Part shown: positions 26,877 through 35,482 of the stretch, piece after piece
Layout of the letters: each line of letters begins with the position of its first letter
Numbering within the stretch: position 1 is the first letter of the stretch
Origin: Acidobacteriota bacterium
Lineage (GTDB): Bacteria; Acidobacteriota; Terriglobia; UBA7540
Direction: 5' to 3'
DNA: 64,000 nucleotides
Assembly (NCBI GenBank): GCA_004298155.1
Contig: SCRD01000012.1
Coordinates: 496,001-560,000, forward strand
Notes under the pieces: generated by a model
Seen by the model: only the letters and a program-made list of their open reading frames with translations
Told to the model about the DNA's origin: nothing
Database searches by the model: none
Position numbers and translations under genes: made by a program

Positions 26877-27638
26877 TCAGTATTCCACCTTAACCAGCCA
26901 CAATCCGCTTGCCGGGGCAGTTATTCCAGCTCTGTTTCGGTCACGCGCTTTGAGGATCACCTGAATATCTCGTGGCGAGAGCTTTCCGCTGCCGACTCCA
27001 AGAAGCGTGCCAACGATATTGCGGACCATATGGTGCAGAAACCCAGATCCGCGAATCTCATAAACGATCATCCGCGATTCCTTCCTTGCCGCGACGCGCG
27101 AATAAAAGACCTTACGAATGTTTGAGTCTTCCCGGCCCTCTTTTCCCCTGCGCGCAGGGTCGCTCCCCGCAAACGATGTAAAATCGTGCTCGCCTTCGAG
27201 CAAGCGCGCCGCCCGTGCCATCCGGCGGTGATCGAGCGCATAAGGATGGTGATAAACGTACCGTGCTAAGTGCGGCGGGCAGATTGCCGACTGCAGAATG
27301 CGGTAGCGATATATCTTTGCCTTCGCGCAATAACGCGCGTGGAACGCCGCCGGAGATTCTTCCGCCTCGCGCACTCGGATGGAAGCGGGAAGAAGATTGT
27401 TGAGTGCCTTCAGCAGACTTGGGCACGGGATGGGACATTCCGTCCTGAAATTCGCTACCTGCCCGGCGGCGTGGACGCCGGCGTCCGTACGCCCTGCCCC
27501 GTAAAGCGTAACGGCAGCGCTGGTGATTTTTGCGATCTGCGTTTCGAGCGCCCCCTGGATGGTGGCTGCCTGAGGCTGGTGCTGCCAGCCGTGAAAATCC
27601 GTGCCGTCATAAGCGATGGTCAGGCGAATGTTCCTCAT
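26877..27638 (-). CDS. truA: tRNA pseudouridine(38-40) synthase TruA
   Basis: The protein is 253 residues from the ATG at 27638; a GTG two codons earlier (27644) is an alternative. The catalytic Asp lies in GAGRTDAGVHAAGQV. The N-terminal IRLTIAYDGTDFHGWQHQP and the C-terminal GSGFLHHMVRNIVGTLLGVG are family signatures. TruA modifies U38-U40 of the tRNA anticodon arm. It stands alone, downstream of a gene-free stretch. Confidence 0.96.
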   Translation of the reverse strand: MRNIRLTIAYDGTDFHGWQHQPQAATIQGALETQIAKITSAAVTLYGAGRTDAGVHAAGQVANFRTECPIPCPSLLKALNNLLPASIRVREAEESPAAFHARYCAKAKIYRYRILQSAICPPHLARYVYHHPYALDHRRMARAARLLEGEHDFTSFAGSDPARRGKEGREDSNIRKVFYSRVAARKESRMIVYEIRGSGFLHHMVRNIVGTLLGVGSGKLSPRDIQVILKARDRNRAGITAPASGLWLVKVEY

Positions 27639-27644
27639 GCTCAC

Positions 27645-27998
27645 ACAGAGTATTGCGGCAGCACTTCCCCGCGCAACCCCCAGACTTCAAAAAATCACCC
27701 GATGAATCGCAATTGAGACGTAGTTTGGGTTCTGGACCAGGCATCAAACCTGGGACAACGTGTCTGGACTCATCTTTGATCGAACTGAGGGAGGGTCTGG
27801 ATCTGTGGCGAAGGACGTTCCGTCCATCCTGGGCGCTCCTGCCTTCCGCTCGTTGGACACTTCCCGATAAACCGGCTATGCGTCAAAGAGAACAACCAAA
27901 TTGCTTCCGAGTTGCCGACTATGCAGGAGAATCCGCCCGAGGCACGCGCATGGTCCGCCTCTGAACCGATTGAACCGTCACCGAAACAAGAAGCTATC
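27645..27998. other. Gene-free stretch between truA and the ADOP permease
   Basis: About 350 bases without a convincing gene. Open frames seen here are short and lack a Shine-Dalgarno sequence and family features. I see no clear hairpin terminator for the permease and no strong promoter for truA. Confidence 0.5.
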
Positions 27999-30782
27999 TT
28001 ATTCAGCGCGCAGTGCTTCCGAGGGGGGAACCAGGCTTGCCCGCCATGCCGGAAACAATGCAGCGACCAGCGCCGACAGCCCGAGGGTCAGGACGGCCAC
28101 GATCATCACCACAGGGTCGTACGGATTCAATCCGTAGAGTTCGCTGCCCAGGAAGCGCCCAGCCGCCAGAGCTAACGGCAGTCCAACGAGGAGACCCACC
28201 GCCACCACTGCGAAGGCGCCCCGAACAATGAGCGCAGCCGCTTGCCTGCGAGTAGCGCCCAGCGCCAGCCGCACGCCAATTTCGTTGGTGCGGCATCCGG
28301 CATTATACGCCGTTACGCCATAGAGACCGATGGACGCCAAAACCAGCGAGAGAATTCCAAAGAACGATGCCAGTTGCGCGATCAACCGCTGCTGTGTGAA
28401 CTGGCCGGCCACCTGCTCTCTCAAGCTCTGAATCGAGACGATCGGCAGGTTGGGATTAACCGAGGCGATGGCCTGGCGCACCTGCGGAAGGGGCAGGCTG
28501 GCGCCCGCGCGGGTCACAATGACAATATCATGCAGGAAATGCGAGCCCGGAGTCGCGTCCGCTCCAGTCTTTGGCGAGATGTCATGCTGCGCTTCAGGCA
28601 GGAAGAAAAACGGGCCAATCGGCTTGGCGAGATTGAAAGCCAGGTAGCGGGCATCCTGGGCGATACCGACAATTTCGTATTGGCGGGAAGTCCCCACTCC
28701 AGCCTGTGTGAAATACTTTCCGATGGGATCTCCATTCTTGAAGAACTTGCGCGCAAACGCCTGATTGATGACCGCCACGTGCCGTGATGTTGCCGTATCC
28801 TGCTCGGAAATGCCGCGTCCCTTGAGGATGGGGGTTCCGATGGCGTCGAAGTATCCCGCCGTGACCCGGTCCCAGGCAGCAGAATTGTCGTCATTGGGTC
28901 CCGGAGCTGGCCGGCCATCTATCCACACTCCCGTCCCCCAGGCGTTACCGCTTAGCGGTGAGTAGGTGCAGATCGCCACTGCCGAGATGCCGGGAAGGCT
29001 GGCGAGCGAATCATGAATGCGTCCGTAAAGTGGCGTCACCTGCTCGAGTCGATAGCCGGCAAGCCTGGGATTGATGCTCACGATGGTGCGCTCGGCCTGC
29101 GTAAAACCAAATTTCTGGCTCTCAAGGTTGTGCAGAGCCAGCGTCAGAAGGCCTGACGTAGCCAGCAGCACCAGTGAGAGCGCCGCCTGGAGCGCTACCA
29201 GCATCTTGCGCGGGAGTGACGCCGTGCGGATGGTGGAGCGGCCGGCTCCCCGCAGCGCTTCGATGGGGTCCACTCGTGTCGCCATCCATGCGGGGGCGAT
29301 GCCAAAGCCAACGCCCGTGATCAATGAAACGACGAAAGCGAAAACCAGCACCGGCACGGAAGGCGACGCGCTGATGGGCACGCCTGCCAGGCCGGCAAGG
29401 TGCGGGAACGCAAAATGCAGAATCAGGCGCACGCTCGCAAATGCCACCGCCAGGCCTGCCGCGCCTCCTGCCAGCGAGAGCAAAATGCTTTCCGTGAGCA
29501 CTTGCCGCACCAGCCTTCGCGCCGGCGCGCCCAGAGCCATGCTCAGCGATATCAGCCGGCGCCGCTCCATGCCGCGCACCAGCACCAGATTGGCAACATT
29601 GGCGCATACGATAAGGAGCACAAATCCCGAAACCATCATCAGGATCTGGAGCCAGTGCTCGTATTCCCCGCGCATGCTCGAGATTCCAGCGCCGCCGGGC
29701 CTCAGGGAGACGGTCTGCTCAGGAAATCGCGCGCGATCGCTGACGGTCATGTCACCCCAGTGCGAGCGCAGCCACTGCTTCAACTCCACCCGCATTTGAG
29801 CCTCAATGGATGAGGGTGCCGCGCCTGGCCGGATGCGCCCGATCAGGTCCAACCAGTGCAAGTCGGGCTTGTTGAGATCGGAATCGGCTTCCATAAACGG
29901 TTCGGTATTGAGCGGCAGAAAGAGATCGGGCGGAGTGTTGCGCAGCGTGTCGCCAAAAAATCCAGGCGGGGTGATTCCAACCACAGTGAACGGTTTGTTA
30001 TCGAAACTAAAGAGGGCGCCGATGATGGAAGGATCCGATCCATACTGCTGCTCCCACAATCGATAACTCATCACCGCGACAGCGGGAGCGCCAGGCCGAT
30101 CGTCGGCGAGCGTCAGCATGCGGCCAGCGTAGGCATTGATGCCAAACGTGGTGAAGTAATTGCCCGAGACGAACTCGCCTGGATAGCTCTGCGCCGCTTC
30201 TCGACCACCCGAGCGCCGCACGCCCATCAGCGTCGGGCCCGCCTGGAACGCCGCCAGCTCTTCAAAGCCTTTGGTGTTGTTGCGGAAATATTTGTACAGA
30301 TCATACGAAAAAATCAAGAACTCATTCTTCTGCGTGTACGCGCCCCATGCGCAGCAATATGGCTGTTTGCCGACGACATACAAATCATCTGGATTTGCGA
30401 CCGGAAGTGATTTCATGAGCACCGCGTGCGCCAGCGTGAAGATGGCAGTGGTCACTCCGATGCCCAGGGCTAGGGTGAGGATGGCCGTGAGCGTGAACGC
30501 GTGAGAGTTCCGCAATCGGCGCACGGCATAGCGGAGGTCTTGCCACAGGCTTTCCAGCAGGGGCAGTCCCCTGCGGTCCCGATACTCTTCCTTGATCGCC
30601 TCCACGGCTCCGAACTTCAGCACCGCCTGGCGGCGTGCCTCGTCCGGCGAGAGGCCGGCGCGAACATTGTCCTCAGTCTGCAGCACGATGTGCTCTTCGA
30701 TCTCCGCCCGCAAGCGTGCTTCATCCTGCTCGGCTCTCGCCCAAGAGGTGAACCGCTTAACGAATCGTCTGAGTTGCTTCAT
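27999..30782 (-). CDS. ADOP-type MacB/FtsX permease
   Basis: The protein is 927 residues from the ATG at 30782. It starts with a charged cytoplasmic helix region (MKQLRRFVKRF, EEHIVLQTEDNVRAGLSPDEARRQAVLKFG), which is the typical ADOP leader. A first TM (about 82-103, FTLTAILTLALGIGVTTAIF) precedes a MacB periplasmic core domain. An FtsX permease unit follows (about 390-510), then a second periplasmic domain and a second FtsX unit (about 790-925), ending EALRAE. The duplicated FtsX structure without an ATPase in the gene marks an orphan permease. Its ATPase partner is not in the window. The start overlaps the padR stop as ATGA, indicating translational coupling. Confidence 0.9.
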   Translation of the reverse strand: MKQLRRFVKRFTSWARAEQDEARLRAEIEEHIVLQTEDNVRAGLSPDEARRQAVLKFGAVEAIKEEYRDRRGLPLLESLWQDLRYAVRRLRNSHAFTLTAILTLALGIGVTTAIFTLAHAVLMKSLPVANPDDLYVVGKQPYCCAWGAYTQKNEFLIFSYDLYKYFRNNTKGFEELAAFQAGPTLMGVRRSGGREAAQSYPGEFVSGNYFTTFGINAYAGRMLTLADDRPGAPAVAVMSYRLWEQQYGSDPSIIGALFSFDNKPFTVVGITPPGFFGDTLRNTPPDLFLPLNTEPFMEADSDLNKPDLHWLDLIGRIRPGAAPSSIEAQMRVELKQWLRSHWGDMTVSDRARFPEQTVSLRPGGAGISSMRGEYEHWLQILMMVSGFVLLIVCANVANLVLVRGMERRRLISLSMALGAPARRLVRQVLTESILLSLAGGAAGLAVAFASVRLILHFAFPHLAGLAGVPISASPSVPVLVFAFVVSLITGVGFGIAPAWMATRVDPIEALRGAGRSTIRTASLPRKMLVALQAALSLVLLATSGLLTLALHNLESQKFGFTQAERTIVSINPRLAGYRLEQVTPLYGRIHDSLASLPGISAVAICTYSPLSGNAWGTGVWIDGRPAPGPNDDNSAAWDRVTAGYFDAIGTPILKGRGISEQDTATSRHVAVINQAFARKFFKNGDPIGKYFTQAGVGTSRQYEIVGIAQDARYLAFNLAKPIGPFFFLPEAQHDISPKTGADATPGSHFLHDIVIVTRAGASLPLPQVRQAIASVNPNLPIVSIQSLREQVAGQFTQQRLIAQLASFFGILSLVLASIGLYGVTAYNAGCRTNEIGVRLALGATRRQAAALIVRGAFAVVAVGLLVGLPLALAAGRFLGSELYGLNPYDPVVMIVAVLTLGLSALVAALFPAWRASLVPPSEALRAE

Positions 30783-31135
30783 TTTAGATCCTCCGCCCTC
30801 ACGGCAAAAAATCGGGCGATGATCGCCGCCGTCTGGTCCCAATCATTTTTCTCAGCCTGCAACTGCCTGCGTCCCTGCCGCGTGAGCCGGTAGAAGCGCG
30901 CCTTGCGGTTGCTTTCCGAAGCACCCCACGCCGAAGCTATTGAGCCCTCCTGCTCGAGCTTTAGCAGCACCGGATAGAGAGTACCCTGGTTCACGGAGAG
31001 CAACTCTCCGCTGATTTGCTCGATGCGGCGGGCGATCCCGTAACCGTGCATCGGCCCCAGCACATCAAGGGTCTTGAGGACCATCAGAGCCAGCGTCCCC
31101 TGTAGAACGTCTTTCTTTTGCTTCTTCCCGCCCAT
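30779..31135 (-). CDS. PadR-family transcriptional regulator
   Basis: The protein is 118 residues from the ATG at 31135. A TTG at 31180 would fall inside the -35 box of the predicted promoter and is rejected. The winged helix has the PadR pattern: DVLQGTLALMVLKTL, GPMHGYGIARRIEQ, VNQGTLYPVLLKLEQEG and RKARFYRLTRQGRRQL. PadR/ADOP pairs are very common in Acidobacteriota. The last bases overlap the permease start, so the regulator probably controls its own operon. Confidence 0.9.
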   Translation of the reverse strand: MGGKKQKKDVLQGTLALMVLKTLDVLGPMHGYGIARRIEQISGELLSVNQGTLYPVLLKLEQEGSIASAWGASESNRKARFYRLTRQGRRQLQAEKNDWDQTAAIIARFFAVRAEDLK

Positions 31136-31184
31136 TGGGTTTCCAACAGGAAAGATAACGCATCTCCATTGGGAAAGCAACAGG
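31132..31184. repeat. Direct repeat spanning the padR promoter, possible operator
   Basis: Two 19-base copies, CCATTGGGTTTCCAACAGG (31132-31150) and CCATTGGGAAAGCAACAGG (31166-31184), agree at 15 positions and start 34 bases apart. They flank the -10 box and cover the -35 box of the padR promoter. A PadR dimer on each copy could repress the operon (inference). Confidence 0.5.
31152..31180 (-). promoter_or_regulatory. Candidate promoter of padR-permease operon
   Basis: On the minus strand TTGCTT and TATCTT are separated by 17 bases. Transcription would start about ten bases before the ATG at 31135, giving a very short leader. Confidence 0.5.
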
Positions 31185-32191
31185 ACGGCTCGCTAAACTC
31201 CACTTAGTGCATCGCGCAAATCCAGGAACCGGCCGGGCCTGCGGAGTTGGCGGCTTATTGGCCGCTTCGTGCCGAGATCATTTCTCAGATAGGGATCGGA
31301 TCACGAGCGACTCGGAAATAATCCACTTGGTCGACATCCGGCGGCCTCGGACAGCGGGCACTTCGCCCCCCTTTGACACACGGCCGCACACGAGGGCGGA
31401 TGAGTGGGCGGGAACAACGGAAAAGCCTGCCACATGGCTATGAGTGGATTCCGGACTGCTACTCTCACTAGGGGGGCTGCACCGGTCGTTTCGACAGCAA
31501 CCGGTCCCGCCTGTCGGTGGCAAGCCTGTATCTGCAAGAAACAGCGAGAGATACATAAAATATGCAAAATTTTGCATTATTTACTTGACAGTAAAGTATC
31601 GAAGTATTAATTATGTGGTAGCAGTAATAGCGTTTTTGCCTGAACGGGGGAGGCAGCGTTTCAATGCTAAACAATCTTTCAGAGCTTGGCTCTTCAGTTT
31701 GACCTCGCCCATCGGTGTCACGATGGCGCGGTTGCATGACATTTTAAAGGTGGTTTGGTTCGGTCAAAACATCGGCCAGACCAACGAGGCCCCCCTCCCG
31801 CAGCGGACGGAACGTGAGCATGTCCCGTCCGCTGCACCTCGTCCCCTTCCCGCATGGCATCGGTTAAATTAAAGCCCACGCGGCTTCACGAATCCGTTAA
31901 TCGAGCCCGCCCCATTGCCAGAACGCCCCGCCGAATGTTAAATTGAGCCTCTAGCACGAACGAAACCGGTTCAGCCGCAGTGGTGGCCGGGGGTCTGCGG
32001 CAAACTCGAATCATAGTTCCAACGGGAGCGGAAAATCGCCGCGCGACTTCACAAAACAGGCCCGGCCCATTTTCCGCCGCGTCGAGCATTTTCTCCCACC
32101 TCTGTGAAACTAAGCGCCTAAATTGTTCGTATGTAACTTATCAGGCGCTAAAATTCAGATATTTAATCCTGGAGTAATGAGAGGTTACGAG
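31185..32191. other. Gene-free kilobase before the TolC-family gene, with a palindrome and a promoter-like site
   Basis: No open frame here shows family features or a good ribosome site. A perfect 16-base palindrome ATGCAAAATTTTGCAT (31562-31577) lies 7 bases before TTGACA (31585-31590), which is followed at 17 bases by TAATTA. The local sequence is AT-rich against a GC-rich background. If this is the promoter of the TolC-family gene, the leader would be close to 600 bases. It may instead make a small RNA. Confidence 0.4.
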
Positions 32192-34102
32192 ATGCAAATG
32201 GAAAAAGCCAAAAGGGTTGCCGCGCTGGCGGCGTTTTTCTTTTTATGGGCAGCAATGGCGTTGCCGATGGCCGCCAATGCCCAGCAGCCACACACCCAGT
32301 CGCAGCAAGCCAAGGGCAGTTTTGAATACACGAGCGGCCCGTCCATTTTTAAAGCTTACTCCTATCCTTACGTACCTGCCCCGTCACTGGCCAATGCGCC
32401 GCAATTAAACCAGTTGATACAGGCCAACAAGCTGGCACTCACACTGGATGCGGCCATCGAGCTGGCCCTCCAGAACAATCTGGACATCGCAGTCTCCCAT
32501 TATGAGCGGCCGCTTGCCCAGCTCGACGTTCTCAGGACGAAGAGCGGCGGCGCCGCGCGCGGCGTGCAGGGGGCAGTCATTTCAAACGCTCTTTTCGCAG
32601 GCGCCATCGGTGCGGGCATCGGCGGCGTGTCCGGTCTTGGCGGGACGGGTGGCGGCGGTTTTACGGGCGGGGGCGTCACCAGCACGAGCTTCGTGGGCTG
32701 CTGCGACCCTTTTACCGGTTTCAGCTTCGGATGGAACAACAGTTCAACGCCTCTGAATTTCAAATCACTCACCGGCGTCGCCGTTGAGGGCAACCACACG
32801 TCCAATTACTCAACATTCTTCGGCAAAGGCTGGCTTACGGGAACCAGCTTTCTGACATCAGTAAGCGGCTCCAGGAACAGCACCAACTCGACCAGCACAT
32901 TGTTCAATCCTTCAATTCCGACCACGTTGACCGTCGGCCTCAACCAGCATCTGCTCAACGGGTTCGGCCGCCGCGCCAATGCGGTGTTCATCCATATCGC
33001 ACAGAACAACCTGAACGTGGCAGACAGCGTGTTCCGCCAGCAGGTCATCACCACCATGACTGCGGTGCTGAACGCCTACTACATGCTGCTGGCCGACCGT
33101 GACCAGGTCCGCGTGGCCCAATCTGCCGTGAATTACTCGCAGAGGCTCGTCGAAGACGACAAGAAGCAGGTTGAGATCGGGACGCTTGCGCCGCTGGACG
33201 TGGTCCAGGCGGAATCCGAACTCGCCACTGACCAGCAGAGCCTGATCGTCGCCCAAACCACCTATTTGCAACAGCAGGAAGTCCTCAAGACCATGATCTC
33301 GAAGCGCGTAACCCCAGAGCTGGCAGCTGTTGAAATCGACGCAACGGACTCTCTCCCGGAGCCGAAATCCAATGACATTCCTGTCCTTCAGGAGGCCATC
33401 AACGAGGCGCTCAAGAACCGGCCCGAGCTCGTTCAGGATGAATTGAACCTGCGCAACCAGAACTACACCATTCAATCCAACCGCAACGGGTTGCTGCCAA
33501 CCCTCGATGCCTTCGCCACGTATCAGTCAAACGGTCTCGCCGGCTTGCCGTTCGGGACCTTTATTGCCCAGCCAGGAGGGTTCAACGATTCACTCGGCCA
33601 GGTTTTCAGTGGGAAGTATCCCAGCTATTCCGTGGGACTCAGCCTGCGCATCCCGATCCGCAACCGCAACCAGCAGGCCAATGCCGCCCAGGCCGTCGTC
33701 GAAATGCACCGTATGCAGACCAGCATGCAGCGCGACAAGAATGTGGTGGAGCAGGACGTGCGCAATGCGGAAATCGCCGTAACGCAGGCTAAGGCCCAGA
33801 TCAACGCCGCGCTCAAAGCCAATGATTATGCCCAGCAGGCGTTGGACGCGGAAATCAAGAAGTTGCACCTCGGCGTTTCCACTACGCTTAACGTCATCCT
33901 TCTGCAACGCGATCTGATAAGGGCGGAAGGCAATCTCGCCAAAGCCCGGCAGGTCTACGCACAGGCTCTGGTCCAGTTCCACCAGGCGACGGGCACTACG
34001 CTCGACGCGCATAACATTGTGGTCTCTAACCCCGAGACGGGCGAATACGGCCGCCAGACAAATATTCCAGGAGCAGCTTCGCAGCCGGCTGGCCAGCCCT
34101 GA
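32192..34102 (+). CDS. TolC-family outer-membrane efflux channel protein
   Basis: The protein is 636 residues from the ATG at 32192, which has GAGAGG eight bases before it and gives a clean signal peptide (MQMEKAKRVAALAAFFFLWA, cleaved after ANA). Two OEP repeats form the body: LTLDAAIELALQNNLDIAVS near the start, long coiled-coil helices (about 280-400), then a second set with EAINEALKNRPELVQDELNL and the last helices (about 540-620). An unusual Gly/Ser-rich insert with FVGCCDPFTGFSFGW (about 135-190) is not normal for TolC and may be a surface loop. No inner-membrane pump or adaptor gene is adjacent. Confidence 0.9.
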   Translation: MQMEKAKRVAALAAFFFLWAAMALPMAANAQQPHTQSQQAKGSFEYTSGPSIFKAYSYPYVPAPSLANAPQLNQLIQANKLALTLDAAIELALQNNLDIAVSHYERPLAQLDVLRTKSGGAARGVQGAVISNALFAGAIGAGIGGVSGLGGTGGGGFTGGGVTSTSFVGCCDPFTGFSFGWNNSSTPLNFKSLTGVAVEGNHTSNYSTFFGKGWLTGTSFLTSVSGSRNSTNSTSTLFNPSIPTTLTVGLNQHLLNGFGRRANAVFIHIAQNNLNVADSVFRQQVITTMTAVLNAYYMLLADRDQVRVAQSAVNYSQRLVEDDKKQVEIGTLAPLDVVQAESELATDQQSLIVAQTTYLQQQEVLKTMISKRVTPELAAVEIDATDSLPEPKSNDIPVLQEAINEALKNRPELVQDELNLRNQNYTIQSNRNGLLPTLDAFATYQSNGLAGLPFGTFIAQPGGFNDSLGQVFSGKYPSYSVGLSLRIPIRNRNQQANAAQAVVEMHRMQTSMQRDKNVVEQDVRNAEIAVTQAKAQINAALKANDYAQQALDAEIKKLHLGVSTTLNVILLQRDLIRAEGNLAKARQVYAQALVQFHQATGTTLDAHNIVVSNPETGEYGRQTNIPGAASQPAGQP

Positions 34103-34643
34103 GGGAAGATTTCCCATGGCTGGCAAGCCACACCCTGGGAGGAGCCTGGAACTACGGGGGACTCTTCCCGTCCGCCCCGGGTTGGGGAGGCAATTGTTTG
34201 CCTTGGCGCACGGTCCCACGGCCAGAAGCATACCCACAGCCAAACTTCTGCTAACCAACTGAATTTGGGCATCTTAGCCATTTGCCTGGCTGGATGCTTC
34301 GAATGAGGGCGTATCAAACTGCCTGAGAGGTCCAGACTTTTCATACCTCACTTCCCTAGACCTTCAAGGAAATGTGTTCAGTTTTATGGGGGCATCAAGT
34401 CATTTTTTAGTAACCATCAGACCCCTGTTGGGTGTAGATTATCTGATGTTTCAAAGGGCTGGCAGAACCGCAAGCCCTGCGGTAGAATGCGGCCCTCAGG
34501 TAGTAGACGGAACCTGATCGAAAGCTTTGGAATAGGTGGGGATAAGGGGAGCTTTATACTGAGTCACGCTTGGGTCAGCGCCGGGGCCCTCGGAAATCAC
34601 AATAGATGTGTGATTAGGAAAAGTAAAGTAAGGAGGTCGTGAG
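34103..34643. other. Gene-free stretch after the TolC-family gene
   Basis: About 540 bases. A weak GGGAA-GAT-TTCCC stem lies just after the TolC-family stop (around 34105-34117) without a T-run. A TATACT (34555-34560) without a matching -35 is near the end, before the winged-helix gene. Nothing else was recognised. Confidence 0.4.
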
Positions 34644-35225
34644 ATGATTGACAAAGAACCCACCACTGTGCAGGCAGCGTTTGAAATCCTGCTGGAAGAA
34701 ATGGAAACGGAGATCGAGGTTATCAATCAGTCTGGAGCAAAAGCTTTTGCAGCACGCAATTATGATGCGGCACGGGCGGTCCTGGAGCGCGCAGATCAGG
34801 TCACTACGGTCCGCGAGAAGCTTGCAGCGCTTCGCACTGAATGGGAAAAGCTCGCTCCGGTGGTAAGCTCAAATGGCACGGGCGCCAAGAAAAATGGCAG
34901 CCACGATCTCAGCCGCCTGCAGCGCGGAATTCGGACGCGGGAAACGTCTTATTTCAAACCGATCCTGCAAGTCCTGAATCAGATGGGCGGCGTTGGCGAC
35001 ATGGCGGAAGTTCTGGAACGCATTCCCAAGTTGATGAAGGGAACGCTGACGGACGTTGATTTTGAGCCGTTAGCCACCAACTCTGAAGTCCCGCGCTGGT
35101 GGAATACCGCACAGTGGGCACAGAGCGCGATGGTGCAGGCAGGTCTGCTGAAGTCTGACTCCCCGCGTGGTGTCTGGGAAATGACGGAAGCCGGGCACAA
35201 GCTAATCGCCGAATTCGCAAGCTAG
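34644..35225 (+). CDS. Winged-helix protein with an Mrr N-terminal-like domain
   Basis: The 193-residue protein starts at an ATG preceded by AAGGAGG at 7 bases. The N-terminal half (1-75) is a helical, charged coiled-coil-like segment. The C-terminal half (about 100-190) reads as the winged helix found at the N-terminus of Mrr restriction proteins: ILQVLNQMGGVGDMAEVLER, VPRWWNTAQWAQSAMVQAGL, SPRGVWEMTEAGHKL. No nuclease domain follows, so it is not a restriction enzyme; a DNA-binding or adaptor role is likely. No partner gene is obvious. Confidence 0.65.
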   Translation: MIDKEPTTVQAAFEILLEEMETEIEVINQSGAKAFAARNYDAARAVLERADQVTTVREKLAALRTEWEKLAPVVSSNGTGAKKNGSHDLSRLQRGIRTRETSYFKPILQVLNQMGGVGDMAEVLERIPKLMKGTLTDVDFEPLATNSEVPRWWNTAQWAQSAMVQAGLLKSDSPRGVWEMTEAGHKLIAEFAS

Positions 35226-35482
35226 CTGCTTTGGCGCCTTAGGCATCGGTAAGCTTCAGAGGCGATCACGTCTCCCACTCCCGCCGCGATTGCCGAGCAC
35301 CCACAGGGGTTATCCGGTGGCCAGTTGCGACTGGCGCAAATTCCATCCGCCCGCGTTAAGGTTTCAAGAACCATTAAGGCTGCAGGGTTCGTGTGCTTCC
35401 ATCCGGGTCCGGCGATGGCCTTGTGTGGAATTTTGCCCGCCGTATTCTGCAAATCATCGGCGGCTGTAGGTGGGGATTCATC

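Noticed and set aside
31135-31180. Longer padR start at TTG 31180
   Set aside because: It falls in the -35 box of the padR promoter and adds residues unlike PadR; the ATG at 31135 is better.
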